Source: Pseudomonadota bacterium
GTDB lineage: Bacteria > Pseudomonadota > Gammaproteobacteria > Burkholderiales > SHXO01
Reading direction: 5' to 3'
NCBI GenBank assembly: GCA_023430065.1
Contig: JAEZCG010000195.1
Span: 1-62,421, forward strand
Length of the DNA stretch: 62,421 bases
In this document: piece by piece, positions 17,471 through 25,810 of the stretch
Position numbering within the stretch: the stretch's first letter is position 1
Layout of the letters: each line of letters opens with the position of its first letter
Notes under the pieces: generated by a model
What the model saw: the letters and a program-made list of their open reading frames with translations, nothing else
Database searches by the model: none
Told to the model about the DNA's origin: nothing
Program-made: the position numbers and the translations under genes

Positions 17471-18253
17471 TCATGCCCCGGTGCGACCGGGGTAGCTCAC
17501 CGCCATGCCGGCCCGCACGTCCTGCTGGATGCCGTACTGCGGGAAGGGATAGCGGAAACCGTTCTTCGCCAGCTGCGCCATGCCGGCCAGGGCCTTCGTC
17601 ACATACTCCGGCGGCAACGCCATCAGCATCTCGTCGTCGAGCACACCGCCATAGCGGCGTTCCGCAAAGCATGGAATGGACAGGCTCGGCATGCGCGTGG
17701 CCAGCGCACGGCCCCAGGAATCGGCGCACGCCGATTCGCCGACCACGCTCCAGTCGAAGCGCTGGTATCCCGACCATTGCAGGCCGTTGATGAAATAGAT
17801 CATCGCCCCCGGCGTGGCGTAGAACAGCACGATGTCGGGTGGATCGAGGCGCGCGGAAGACAGCGGCGACACGGCCAGCGCCCGGTAGCGCCCGTGCGGC
17901 ACGACGTGCATGGCCGCCTGGTGTGCGGCCGCGTCCGACGGCGTCGCGAACCACACGCCGCTCATGTGCTGGCCCGATCGCCAGGATTCATCCTGTGGTC
18001 CCAGCCCTACCACCGCACGGCATTGGGCGCCGACCAGATCCTCGCCGGTGATGCCGACCGTCCATCCCAGGCGGGCGGCCTGCGCCACGACCTGGTCGGT
18101 GGTGTGCACGTGCTTCGGCCGGCGAATTTTCGGGATCGCCTCCATCTCCTCGATGCGCTCGAACAGCTTCATGCCCAACGGGTGGCTGCGCAATCGCAGC
18201 GTGCGCTCGAGATCGGACGCGATGTGCGCCCAGTCGAATCCGGAATCTGTCAT
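17471..18253 (-). CDS. DUF169 domain protein
   Basis: This 260-residue protein is a DUF169 member: RSHPLGMKLFERIEEMEAIPKIRRP at residues 22-46, a central GxDLVGAQC cysteine motif, and LPSLSIPCFAERRYGGVLDDEMLMALP near the end. DUF169 proteins are of unknown function and often occur with C1 or redox metabolism genes. This one lies 34 bases upstream of the MFS gene and is probably the first gene of the DUF169-MFS-cupin-GGT-VOC run. Confidence 0.83.
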   Translation of the reverse strand: MTDSGFDWAHIASDLERTLRLRSHPLGMKLFERIEEMEAIPKIRRPKHVHTTDQVVAQAARLGWTVGITGEDLVGAQCRAVVGLGPQDESWRSGQHMSGVWFATPSDAAAHQAAMHVVPHGRYRALAVSPLSSARLDPPDIVLFYATPGAMIYFINGLQWSGYQRFDWSVVGESACADSWGRALATRMPSLSIPCFAERRYGGVLDDEMLMALPPEYVTKALAGMAQLAKNGFRYPFPQYGIQQDVRAGMAVSYPGRTGA

Positions 18254-18344
18254 GGCGGCTGGCGATCCAGCGGGTTAACGGGCCGCAATCGTCGCACAAA
18301 TCCACCAGGCTTCCCGACGGCATGCGAAGGGTCGAGCCTGCGAC

Positions 18345-18374
18345 AAAAAACGGGCGGCACCGCAGCGCCGCCCG
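18345..18374 (-). terminator. Rho-independent terminator
   Basis: Read on the minus strand, CGGGCGGC pairs perfectly with GCCGCCCG over an eight-base loop and is followed by six T. It lies about 95 bases beyond the stop of the small secreted protein gene and would end that transcript before the DUF169 gene. Confidence 0.8.
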
Positions 18375-18467
18375 ATAACGGGAGAGGAGCATCGCGTGCC
18401 GGCTCGAAGCCGCAGCACGCGTCCGGCCGGGCCACGATGGCCCGCCGGGGAACGCCTTAACCGGAGA

Positions 18468-18728
18468 CTACATCTGGCCGTGCTTCTTCTTGGCGTCGTC
18501 GATGCATTTCTGCTTGTCCGCCGCCGGGCCCTGCTCGCATTTCCTCATGGCTGCTTCCAACTGGGCATTCGCGCCCTGGGCGCCGCTCTGGCCGCTCTGC
18601 GCGTTCTGCCCTTCCTGTTGAGCAGCCGATTGCGGCTGACCGCCCTGCTGCTCCTCGGCAGCCGACGCTGCACCGACCAGACCGAAGGCAAGGACGAAGG
18701 CACTGAGTGTCGAATAGGTCTTGAACAT
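18468..18728 (-). CDS. Small exported Gln/Gly/Ser-rich protein
   Basis: This 86-residue protein begins with a signal peptide (MFKTYSTLSAFVLAFGLVGAASA, cleavage after residue 23). A low-complexity linker rich in Q, G, S and A follows, then a short charged tail with two cysteines (MRKCEQGPAADKQKCIDDAKKKHGQM) that could form a disulfide. A good ribosome site (AGGAG) precedes the ATG at 18728. It stands alone between a terminator and a long intergenic region. I do not recognise the family; similar small periplasmic proteins occur in betaproteobacteria without assigned function. Confidence 0.75.
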   Translation of the reverse strand: MFKTYSTLSAFVLAFGLVGAASAAEEQQGGQPQSAAQQEGQNAQSGQSGAQGANAQLEAAMRKCEQGPAADKQKCIDDAKKKHGQM

Positions 18729-19224
18729 GAGATCTCCTGCTGTACGTTGCATGTTGTGAAAATGCCGCACTCGCGACCTGTGCGCGCTCGTGCAGCCGTC
18801 CGGGTGGACTCTGTACGGACATCCACCCAACTTCGCTGGCGCTCGCGCGCAGCTCTTCTTCGTGGCGTCAGTGATGGTGCCGCTCATTCTGCTGACTCTT
18901 GGCGGTCAGGCGGACTGATCTTCGCTCTGCAGGGAACGTGCCCGCTGCAACGTCAGGCCTCAAGTCCTTCATCGCAATCGGATTGGTGAATCCGCGACGT
19001 GCGCGGATGCAAGCATCGAGGCAGGATCTCGTCTGGCGGGTGCGACGCCGATGCGTGCACGCGTCTCGGATTGTTCGACGCGCCCCCGTATGACATGTCC
19101 GCACGTGCGCCATCTTCGTCGCCCCGCAACGTCGAAGCTGGACTCGGCCACATCGCTACCGGTCGCCTGCATGCGACGCGAGCCATCGCCTACAATCGCG
19201 CGATCGCACAGGGAGGGCAACGGA
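18729..19224. other. Long intergenic region between divergent genes
   Basis: About 495 bases lie between the small secreted protein gene (minus) and the aldolase gene (plus). Apart from a possible -10 element near its right end I see no gene, repeat or structured RNA. Confidence 0.5.
19191..19196 (+). promoter_or_regulatory. Candidate -10 element (TACAAT) for the HpcH-type aldolase gene
   Basis: TACAAT occurs 29 bases before the ATG at 19225; a poor -35 match (CTGCAT, 19167-19172) is 18 bases upstream. This is a tentative promoter for the plus-strand run that follows. Confidence 0.35.
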
Positions 19225-20007
19225 ATGGGCAAGATCGCGAACGCCGCGCGCGCTCGGTTGAACGAGGGCGGGCTGGCACTGGGGATGGGCGTGCGCGCGG
19301 TGCGCGGCGTCGAGGTGGCGCGCTTGATGAAAACGGCCGGCTACGATTTCCTGTTCATCGATCTGGAGCATGGTGCCACGTCGGTCGAGACGGCCTATGG
19401 CATCTGCGTGTCCGCGCTGGACGCCGGCATCGCACCGCTGGTGCGCGTACCCAACGGCGAGCTGGCCCTGGGAACCCGCTGCCTGGACGCGGGGGCGCTG
19501 GGCATCGTCGTACCCCATGTCGACACGGCCGAGGAGGCGCGGGCGATCGTGGACGCGTTCCGCTTCGCGCCGCTCGGTCGGCGCTCCATCGGTGGCGCCT
19601 ACCCGCAGTTCGGCTTCGCGCCGGCTGCCGCAACCGAGGTGGTCGAGCAGCTCAACCAGGCGACCCTGGTGGTGGCGATGATCGAGACGCCGCGTGCGGT
19701 GGAGAACGCCGAGGCGATCGCGGCGGTGCCGGGTATCGACGTACTCCTGATGGGAACCAACGACCTGTGCCTGGAGATGGGCATCCCCGGACAGATCGAG
19801 CACGAACGCGTCATTGCCGCGATGGATGCGGTGCTCGCTGCCTGCCGCAAGCACGGCAAATGGCCGGGGTTGGGCGGTGTGTACGCGCGCACCCCGATGC
19901 AGCGCTGCATCGATCGGGGCATGCGCGTCGTCCTCGCGGGCAACGACATCAGCCTGCTGCTGTCTGCCGCGCAGGAACAGGCGACGTTCGCGCGCAGCTG
20001 CCTATGA
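19225..20007 (+). CDS. HpcH/HpaI-family class II aldolase
   Basis: This 260-residue TIM-barrel enzyme has the family motifs FIDLEHGATSVE (residues 47-58), GIVVPHVDTAEEARAIV (metal/phosphate loop), MIETPRAVENAEAI with the metal-binding glutamate, and LLMGTNDLCLEMG. Such enzymes catalyse pyruvate or oxaloacetate retro-aldol reactions on hydroxy keto acids. The ATG at 19225 is preceded by GGGAGGG. It lies 121 bases upstream of a secreted cyclase gene on the same strand. The physiological substrate is not evident. Confidence 0.88.
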   Translation: MGKIANAARARLNEGGLALGMGVRAVRGVEVARLMKTAGYDFLFIDLEHGATSVETAYGICVSALDAGIAPLVRVPNGELALGTRCLDAGALGIVVPHVDTAEEARAIVDAFRFAPLGRRSIGGAYPQFGFAPAAATEVVEQLNQATLVVAMIETPRAVENAEAIAAVPGIDVLLMGTNDLCLEMGIPGQIEHERVIAAMDAVLAACRKHGKWPGLGGVYARTPMQRCIDRGMRVVLAGNDISLLLSAAQEQATFARSCL

Positions 20008-20128
20008 CTGTGGCGTCAAGCCGCGATGCTATAGTCGCCGGCGCGGGCCGGGCCGGCTTGCGCAGGGCGGCACGCGCACCAGATCCACACGCAAGAGACC
20101 GACAAGCACAAGATCAGGGAGCCACCGG

Positions 20129-21028
20129 ATGAAGACTGGACGCGTGTCACGGGCGCTGCGTCGCGCCTGCATCGGAATCGCCATCGCTGCTGCGGCCGCC
20201 GCGCCGGCGCGAGCCGGGGAGGAACTGCTGCAGGCGCTGCAATCGGCCCGGGTGGTCGAGCTGAACTTCGTCTGGGACGCGCGCTCGCCGCTGCTGCCCT
20301 TCAATCCGCCGTTCGCCGCCTCCCTGGTGAACACGCACAAGCAGACTGCGGGCTGGATCCCGGAGCTGTCCTTCGCCGCGGACATGATGTTCTTCAGCGG
20401 CCAGCACGGTGCCCCCACCATCGACGCCATTGGCCACATCGGTCACAACGGCAAGCTCTTCGGCGGGCTGTCGGCCGAGCAGAGCGAATCCCCCATCGGC
20501 CTGACCGCCCTGGGCATCGAAAACTATCCGGCAGATCGCTTCGTCAATCGCGGCGTCCTGCTCGACGTGGCGCGCCACAAGAACGTGGATGCGCTGGCGC
20601 CAGGGGAGGAGATCAGCGCGGCCGATCTTGAGGCGACTGCGAAAGCGCAAGGGGTGGAGGTGCGCGCAGGCGACTCGGTGCTCATTCGCACCGGCTTCGG
20701 CAAGTTCTTCGCCGACAAGGCGAAGTACATGGGCCTGCGTCCGGGACCCGGCGAGAGCGCAGCGAAGTGGCTGGCGGAGAGAAAGGTGTTCCTCACCGGC
20801 GCCGATCAGCTCACCTACGAGGTGTATCCCGAGAAAGGCACGATCTTCCCGGCGCACCGCATCCTGATCGCCGACAACGGCATCTACATCGTCGAGAACA
20901 TGAACCTGGAGGCGCTCGGGGAGACGCTGGCCGCGCGCAAGGACTACAGCTTCATACTGGTGCTCAATCCGCCGCGGCTGCGCGGCATGACCGGCGCGCC
21001 GGTCAATGCCTTTGCCATCGTGCCGTGA
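20129..21028 (+). CDS. Exported cyclase-family (KynB-like) metal hydrolase
   Basis: This 299-residue protein starts with a signal peptide (arginine-rich n-region, then IGIAIAAAAAAPARA, cleavage near residue 30). It belongs to the cyclase/arylformamidase-like fold. The metal-binding motif appears in a variant form, GQHGAPTIDAIGHIGHNG (about residues 90-107), instead of the HxGTHxD form of KynB. The later part has RAGDSVLIRTGF and GADQLTYEVYP. It should act in the periplasm. Its stop overlaps the next start by four bases (GTGA), coupling it to the thioesterase gene. Substrate unknown. Confidence 0.82.
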   Translation: MKTGRVSRALRRACIGIAIAAAAAAPARAGEELLQALQSARVVELNFVWDARSPLLPFNPPFAASLVNTHKQTAGWIPELSFAADMMFFSGQHGAPTIDAIGHIGHNGKLFGGLSAEQSESPIGLTALGIENYPADRFVNRGVLLDVARHKNVDALAPGEEISAADLEATAKAQGVEVRAGDSVLIRTGFGKFFADKAKYMGLRPGPGESAAKWLAERKVFLTGADQLTYEVYPEKGTIFPAHRILIADNGIYIVENMNLEALGETLAARKDYSFILVLNPPRLRGMTGAPVNAFAIVP

Positions 21029-21465
21029 ACGAGGCCGCACCGCTTGTGCGCGGCAAGGTGTTCCTGCACGACCAGTTGGTGCGCTTCTCGCATTGCGATC
21101 CGGCCGGAATCGTCTACTATCCGGCCTTCCTGGACCTGGCGCACGCCACCAAGGAAGACTGGTTCACGCAGGCGCTCGGCTACTCTCATTTCGACCTCAT
21201 CCGTGAACGCGGAATCGGCACGCCCACAGTGAACCTGCAGTGCGACTTCTCCCGCACCGTGGAGATGGGCGACGTGCTGCGCTTCGAGATGCGCATGCTG
21301 AAGGTGGGCAGCTCGTCCCTGCAGTACGAGCTACTCGGCAAGGTGCGCGACAGCCAGTGCCTGCGCATCCTGCAGACCGTGGTGTTCATGGACCTTTCGC
21401 TGCGCAAGGCAGTGCCCATTCCTGCCGACCTGCGGCCACGCATCGAGGAGTATCTGCCGGCGTGA
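21025..21465 (+). CDS. Hotdog-fold acyl-CoA thioesterase (4-hydroxybenzoyl-CoA thioesterase-like)
   Basis: This 146-residue hotdog protein has the signature RFSHCDPAGIVYYPAFLDLAH, where the aspartate is the catalytic residue in 4-hydroxybenzoyl-CoA thioesterases. It would hydrolyse an aryl- or acyl-CoA ester. It starts with GTG inside the stop of the cyclase gene, and its own stop overlaps the start of murI by four bases, so cyclase, thioesterase and murI form a tightly coupled unit. Confidence 0.87.
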   Translation: MNEAAPLVRGKVFLHDQLVRFSHCDPAGIVYYPAFLDLAHATKEDWFTQALGYSHFDLIRERGIGTPTVNLQCDFSRTVEMGDVLRFEMRMLKVGSSSLQYELLGKVRDSQCLRILQTVVFMDLSLRKAVPIPADLRPRIEEYLPA

Positions 21466-22292
21466 CGCGCGAAATCCCCGTCGCGCCCGGTCCCGACGGC
21501 AGCATCGGCGTGTTCGATTCCGGCGTGGGCGGGCTGAGCGTCTGGCGCGAGATCGTGCGTCAGCTCCCGCACGAGGACACGGTCTATTTCGCCGACCAGG
21601 CTCACGTGCCGTACGGGCCGCGCGCCGAGGAGGAGATCCGCGTCTTCTGCCACGCGATCGCCGGGTTTCTCGTCGAGCGCGGCTGCAAGGCCATCGTGGT
21701 GGCGTGCAACACCGCCTCCGCGGCGGCGCTCAAGTCGCTGCGCGAGACCTTCTCGCCGATGCCGGTGCTGGGCATGGAGCCGGCGGTCAAGCCGGCGGCC
21801 GCCATGACGCGCAGCGGCGTCGTGGGCGTGCTCGCCACGCCCGCCACGTTCCAGGGGCGAATGTTCCAGGCCACCGCCGGGCGCTACGCCAGCGGCATCC
21901 AGCTGGTGCGGCAGGTGTGCGACGGGCTGGCCGAGCAGGTCGAGCGTGGACGGCTCGACGGGCCGGAGACGGAAGCCATGCTGAGAGGATACTTGCAGCC
22001 GATCCTTGCGGCCGGTGCCGACACCGTGGTGCTCGCCTGCACGCACTACCCGTTCGTGATCGAGCCGATCCGGCGCATCGTGGGAACGAGCGTGAGCGTC
22101 ATCGATCCCGCACCGGCCATCGCACGCCACCTGGGCGACGTCCTCGACGCCCGCGGACTGGCTGCGCATCGCGGCCGTACCGGGCGTCACAACTTCTTCA
22201 CCAGCGCTGCGCCGCAATCGTTGCGCGCCTCGCTCGCTCGCCTGGTCGGTGTGGAGGCGCCGGTGCAGCAGATCGACCTGGCGGACCGCTGA
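21462..22292 (+). CDS. murI: Glutamate racemase
   Basis: This 276-residue enzyme interconverts L- and D-glutamate for peptidoglycan synthesis. The family motifs are complete: GVFDSGVGGLSV (D19), the first catalytic cysteine C82 in VACNTAS, and the second, C193, in LACTHYPF. It starts with GTG overlapping the thioesterase stop (GTGA). Length is normal for MurI. Its position behind metabolic genes is probably only transcriptional convenience. Confidence 0.95.
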   Translation: MTREIPVAPGPDGSIGVFDSGVGGLSVWREIVRQLPHEDTVYFADQAHVPYGPRAEEEIRVFCHAIAGFLVERGCKAIVVACNTASAAALKSLRETFSPMPVLGMEPAVKPAAAMTRSGVVGVLATPATFQGRMFQATAGRYASGIQLVRQVCDGLAEQVERGRLDGPETEAMLRGYLQPILAAGADTVVLACTHYPFVIEPIRRIVGTSVSVIDPAPAIARHLGDVLDARGLAAHRGRTGRHNFFTSAAPQSLRASLARLVGVEAPVQQIDLADR

Positions 22293-22341
22293 ATCGCAGG
22301 GAGGACAAGGCGCGCGACGGCACGCCGCGCTACACTGCGGC

Positions 22342-22884
22342 ATGCTCGAAGATACGCTCAAGCTCGTGCTCGACACGGCGCACGGCACGCCCTGCGCGTC
22401 CCTGCCGCGCACTCTCGACGGGCTGTTCGAGCGCCTTGCCCGGGCCGAGTCGGCCGAGCATGCCGCCGGCGTGGAGGACGAGATCTGGACGCAGTGGCTG
22501 CGGCATCCGCAACCGGTCGCGTGCGAGGCGCTGGAGCGGGCCGGACAGGCGATCGCCGGCCGCGATTTCGAGGAGGCCGGGCGGCTGCTCGACCGCATCG
22601 TCGAGGACTTCCCGGATTTTGCCGAGGCATGGAACAAGCGCGCCACGCTGCGCTTCCTGCAGGGGCGCGACAGCGAAAGCGTGCACGACATCCGCCGCAC
22701 GCTGCTGCTCGAACCGCGCCACTTCGGTGCCATCTGCGGATTCGCGCAGATCTGTCTGCGTCACGACCGCGGGGACCTCGCCTTGTTCGCCCTCCAGCGC
22801 GCGCATGCGCTGCACCCGACCATGGACTCGGTCAACGAGGCCATCGCGCAACTGGCCATGAGAACGAGCGGACCGGCGCACTGA
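22342..22884 (+). CDS. TPR-repeat protein
   Basis: This 180-residue protein has two to three tetratricopeptide-like helical pairs between residues 70 and 170 (for example DFEEAGRLLDRIVEDFPDFAEAWNKRATLRFLQG). No signal peptide or membrane segment is seen, so it is probably cytoplasmic. A TACACT sequence sits about 12 bases before the ATG, too close to be its promoter. It lies 49 bases after murI and is likely in the same transcript. Function unknown; TPRs normally mediate protein contacts. Confidence 0.78.
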   Translation: MLEDTLKLVLDTAHGTPCASLPRTLDGLFERLARAESAEHAAGVEDEIWTQWLRHPQPVACEALERAGQAIAGRDFEEAGRLLDRIVEDFPDFAEAWNKRATLRFLQGRDSESVHDIRRTLLLEPRHFGAICGFAQICLRHDRGDLALFALQRAHALHPTMDSVNEAIAQLAMRTSGPAH

Positions 22885-22920
22885 ACGCCGGACGCCACCA
22901 CGCGGAGGGACGGAAGAACA

Positions 22921-23222
22921 TGCACGACCTGCTGATCGAGGGGGGCACGCGTGGTGGACGGCACCAGTGCGCCGGCGCGCGTGGCGAATGTCGCGGTGGA
23001 GCACGGGCGCATCGTCGCCATCGGCGCGGATGCGATCCCGACACCGTCGGCCGCGGAGCGAAGCGACGCGTGTGGGACCTGCCCGCGGGCGCCAGCCGGG
23101 TGGACACCCCCGCCCTGGGGCTGCACGCAGTGTGGGTGAACGGCATGCAGGTCGTCGACGAGTACGGACCGATCGCCGACGCCGGCCGACCCGGCCGCCT
23201 CATGCGCGAGTTCGACGCGTGA
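22921..23222 (+). pseudogene. Remnant of a D-aminoacylase/dihydroorotase-like amidohydrolase
   Basis: Two ends of an N-acyl-D-amino-acid deacylase survive without the middle. The N-terminal part begins MHDLLIEGG at 22921; after a frame change near 22950 it continues VVDGTSAPARVANVAVEHGRIVAIGAD. After another frame change near 23060 the C-terminal part follows (RVWDLPAGASRVDTPALGLHAVWVNG to the stop at 23222). A normal family member has about 480-580 residues; about 400 residues including all metal ligands are lost. The final stop overlaps the GTG of the methyltransferase gene, suggesting the two genes were once coupled. Confidence 0.8.
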
Positions 23223-24073
23223 GCGCACCGACGCACGGCGCTGACGCGTCATCGCAGGTCGTCGCGTTCTACGATGCGCATCCCATCAACGAGGAGCAGA
23301 TCCTGCACGCGCTGCAGGCCCGTGGCATCCCGCTCGAGGGGCTGACCGAGGACACGCTCAAGGAGTTCGACCAGGACCATTTCGGCGGCACCGCGGTCAA
23401 CGACATCCTGGCGCAGGCCGCTGGACTGGATCCGTCGCACCACGTGCTCGACGTGTGCAGTGGCATGGGTGGCCCGGCGCGCTACTTCGCGCACTACTAC
23501 GGCTGCCGCGTGACCGGTCTGGACTTCACCTATACGCGCTACGTCGGCGCCCAGCGTCTGACCCAGATGGTCGGCCTGCAGCATCGGGTGGAATTTCGCC
23601 ACGGCAACGCGCTCGACATGCCCTTCCCCGACGCCAGCTTCGACGTCGTCGTGGGCCAGGAGGCGTGGTGCCACGTCCCCGACAAGCCTCGGCTCATCGC
23701 GGAGTGCGTGCGGGTGCTCAAGCCCCGCGGCGTTCTCGCCTTTACCGACATCCTGCGGCGCGACGCGCTGAGCGCGGAGGAGATGTCGCGCCTGCAGCGC
23801 GAGATGACCTTTCCCACGCTCGAAACGCTGGACGGCTACCGCGACCTGCTCGCGTCGCACGCGTGCGTGCTCCAGCTGCGCGACGACATGAGCGAGGAAT
23901 GGTCGCGCATTCTCCTCGCCCGCCTGGCGATGTATCGCAGCCTGAAACGGGAGACGGTGCGCAAGTTCGGCGCTGCGCACTTCTCGCGCTGGGACGACAC
24001 CTACGCGTTCTTCGTCGGCCTCTACGGCCAGGGCAAGCTGGGCGGCGGCCGCTTCGTCGCGCGCAAGGCTTGA
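23219..24073 (+). CDS. SAM-dependent class I methyltransferase
   Basis: This 284-residue protein has the Rossmann-type SAM-binding motif I VLDVCSGMGGPARYFA (about residues 72-87), motif II around LDFTYTRYV, and the post-motif VVVGQEAWCHVPDKPRLIAECVRVLKPRGVLAFTDIL. It resembles glycine/sarcosine/dimethylglycine and related small-molecule N-methyltransferases (GGPARYFA block). The start is GTG at 23219, within the stop of the upstream amidohydrolase remnant. It converges on the GNAT gene with six bases between the stops. Acceptor unknown. Confidence 0.85.
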   Translation: MSAPTHGADASSQVVAFYDAHPINEEQILHALQARGIPLEGLTEDTLKEFDQDHFGGTAVNDILAQAAGLDPSHHVLDVCSGMGGPARYFAHYYGCRVTGLDFTYTRYVGAQRLTQMVGLQHRVEFRHGNALDMPFPDASFDVVVGQEAWCHVPDKPRLIAECVRVLKPRGVLAFTDILRRDALSAEEMSRLQREMTFPTLETLDGYRDLLASHACVLQLRDDMSEEWSRILLARLAMYRSLKRETVRKFGAAHFSRWDDTYAFFVGLYGQGKLGGGRFVARKA

Positions 24074-24079
24074 GCAACC

Positions 24080-24565
24080 CTACATCCGCGCCAGCTTCTC
24101 GAGCGTTGGTCCGCTGACGCGGAACATGGTCCAGTCCTGCAGCGGCGCCGCACCGAGCGCGCGATAGAAGTCCCACGCCGGCGTGTTCCAATCCAGCGCG
24201 GCCCACTCCAAGCGCCCGCATCCGCGCTCGTGCGCGATGCGCGCCACCGCCAGCAATAGCGCCTTGCCGTAGCCTTTACCGCGCGCCGCCGGCTCGACGA
24301 AGATGTCCTCCAGCCACAACCCGCGCCGGCCCAGGAAGGTCGAGAAGTTGTGAAAGTACACCGCGAATCCCACCGGCATGTCGCCCGCATAGGCGAGAAG
24401 GGCTTCCGCGCCGGGATGCTCGCCGAACAAGGACTCTCTCAGTCCTTCCTCCGTAGCACTCACCAGGTGCTCGAGTTTCTCGTATTCGGCAAGGCGGCGG
24501 ATGAAGTGCAGCAAGACGTCGGCGTCCTGCGTGTTGGCGGATCTGATGATGAAGTTCTCATCCAT
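24080..24565 (-). CDS. GNAT-family N-acetyltransferase, diamine-acetyltransferase-like
   Basis: This 161-residue acetyltransferase has the acetyl-CoA loop EPAARGKGYGKALL (about residues 94-107) preceded by LWLEDIFVEP and followed by WNTPAWDFYRALGA. The pattern is that of spermidine/spermine or thialysine acetyltransferases (SSAT-like; LLHFIRRLAEYEKLEHLV at the start). It is divergent from the HTH gene; a palindromic site lies in the shared upstream region. Confidence 0.87.
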   Translation of the reverse strand: MDENFIIRSANTQDADVLLHFIRRLAEYEKLEHLVSATEEGLRESLFGEHPGAEALLAYAGDMPVGFAVYFHNFSTFLGRRGLWLEDIFVEPAARGKGYGKALLLAVARIAHERGCGRLEWAALDWNTPAWDFYRALGAAPLQDWTMFRVSGPTLEKLARM

Positions 24566-24615
24566 TGCGTTCGCTCCGAATGCCTCGCTTTATCGACGAC
24601 GCGAAAAAATCGATC

Positions 24616-24637
24616 CGATACGCAACGGTGCGTATCG
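24616..24637. promoter_or_regulatory. Perfect 9-bp inverted repeat, putative operator
   Basis: CGATACGCA and TGCGTATCG form a perfect inverted repeat around ACGG. It lies in the 188-base, comparatively AT-rich region between the divergent GNAT and HTH genes, 51 bases from the GNAT start. It could bind a dimeric regulator, possibly the HTH protein encoded next to it. A TATAAA sequence at 24706-24711 is a possible -10 for the HTH gene. Confidence 0.5.
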
Positions 24638-24753
24638 CAACTAAATACCCAAACTGGGACATTAGAACTTTACAGCGTTCGCGATCGCCAGTAGAACTAC
24701 GCTGGTATAAATTGCACTTGGCAGCAAACCAGCATTGGCGGGGACGTTCAATC

Positions 24754-25284
24754 ATGACAACGACTAATTCGAACACCGCACCGGATCTAGGATGGCTGCT
24801 TCAGGAGTTCATTCTGTGGAACATGAACCGCACGCGCGCCATGTTCGACGGCGACATCGACTGCGCGCTGATCCTCGGAGAGATTGCCCACCACAACCGA
24901 CAGACGCAGTTTGCGCGCAGCCACGCTGAACGCGCCAAGGCGGACAGGGGGCAGGATCCGCCTCTCTCACCCGCGAATATCCGAGGCATCAGTCGCGCGA
25001 CCGGCATCCCGCGCGAGACGGTGCGGCGCAAGGTGCAACGCCTTGCCCAGCAGGGTTGGCTGCGCGTCGGGCCAGAGTGGCACTTGTTCGCGACGCCGCC
25101 CGAATTCCCAGAATTCGAGCGTGAGACGCTGATCCGCTTTCTCGAGGTTTCCGCGGCAGTGTGCGCCTCACTGAAGCAGGATACCCAGACCGATCCTCAA
25201 CTCAAGACTCTGCTCGCCAGGCTCGACATGCGCGCCCTGCAACAGGACGGCAGCGACGGTCCGGGCAGACACGCACCGGAATAG
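24754..25284 (+). CDS. HTH-type regulatory protein, winged-helix-like
   Basis: This 176-residue protein has a clear helix-turn-helix in the middle (ANIRGISRATGIPRETVRRKVQRLAQQGWLRVGPEW, about residues 73-107), of the kind seen in MarR/GntR-like winged helices. The N-terminal part (LLQEFILWNMNRTRAMFDGDIDCALILGEIAHHN) resembles regulators with an integral dimer helix. The start at 24754 is chosen because the upstream frame lies in the AT-rich promoter region. No ligand domain is recognisable. Its base composition is less GC-biased than its neighbours, consistent with a transferred gene. Confidence 0.72.
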   Translation: MTTTNSNTAPDLGWLLQEFILWNMNRTRAMFDGDIDCALILGEIAHHNRQTQFARSHAERAKADRGQDPPLSPANIRGISRATGIPRETVRRKVQRLAQQGWLRVGPEWHLFATPPEFPEFERETLIRFLEVSAAVCASLKQDTQTDPQLKTLLARLDMRALQQDGSDGPGRHAPE

Positions 25285-25624
25285 CGCACCGCACCCCAGC
25301 CGCCACTGGCCTGGGTGTCATTCTTCCTCGCTGCCTCGCGGGTACACCGCGCTGGGTGCACGCAACGCTCTGCCCACATCGCGACCGCGCCAACGGTGGG
25401 GCTGCACGCGCCAGCCACTTCAATGTCACGACATGTTGCGCTGAATCAAATACTGCGCTGCATCCGGTCTGCATAATCGCCTTGTCAATTGCGCCCCGGA
25501 TCGCACGCGAGTAGTTTTTACTCGCATCCGCGGCGGAGCATTCGCCCCCTTTCTCAGCGCAGAATCGATCATGGCTGGCGCACGTCCGATCAACTCGACG
25601 AATCCTCCCCACGGCGCGGCGCAG
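25285..25624. other. Non-coding interval, nothing recognised
   Basis: About 340 bases after the HTH gene with no recognisable gene, repeat or RNA. Composition is mixed. It leads into fragments of a two-component system. Confidence 0.45.
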
Positions 25625-25744
25625 ATGGCAACGCTGCACGTTTCGGGGGGCGGCGGGGAGATCGAACTGACGGTGGAGGACTCCGGACGGGGGATCGAAC
25701 CCGGCATGCGCGATGCTGTCTTTGAACGGTTCTTCAGAGGCCGG
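25625..25744 (+). pseudogene. Fragment of a sensor histidine kinase (HATPase C-terminal boxes)
   Basis: About 40 codons encode the end of a HATPase_c domain: IELTVEDSGRGIEPGMRDAVFERFFRG contains the G1 box (DSGRGI) and the F box (FERFF). The following G2 box and the rest of the domain are missing, and no dimerisation or sensor part lies upstream in the window. Confidence 0.7.
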
Positions 25745-25810
25745 CCGTGCGAGCAACACCCGCTCGCGCACGCTGCGCGGCAGGCCAGCGAATCCACCAT
25801 GCCCATCGCA

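Noticed and set aside
25285..25624. A small gene between the HTH protein and the kinase fragment
   Set aside because: Frames here are short, lack ribosome sites and contain no recognisable motif.
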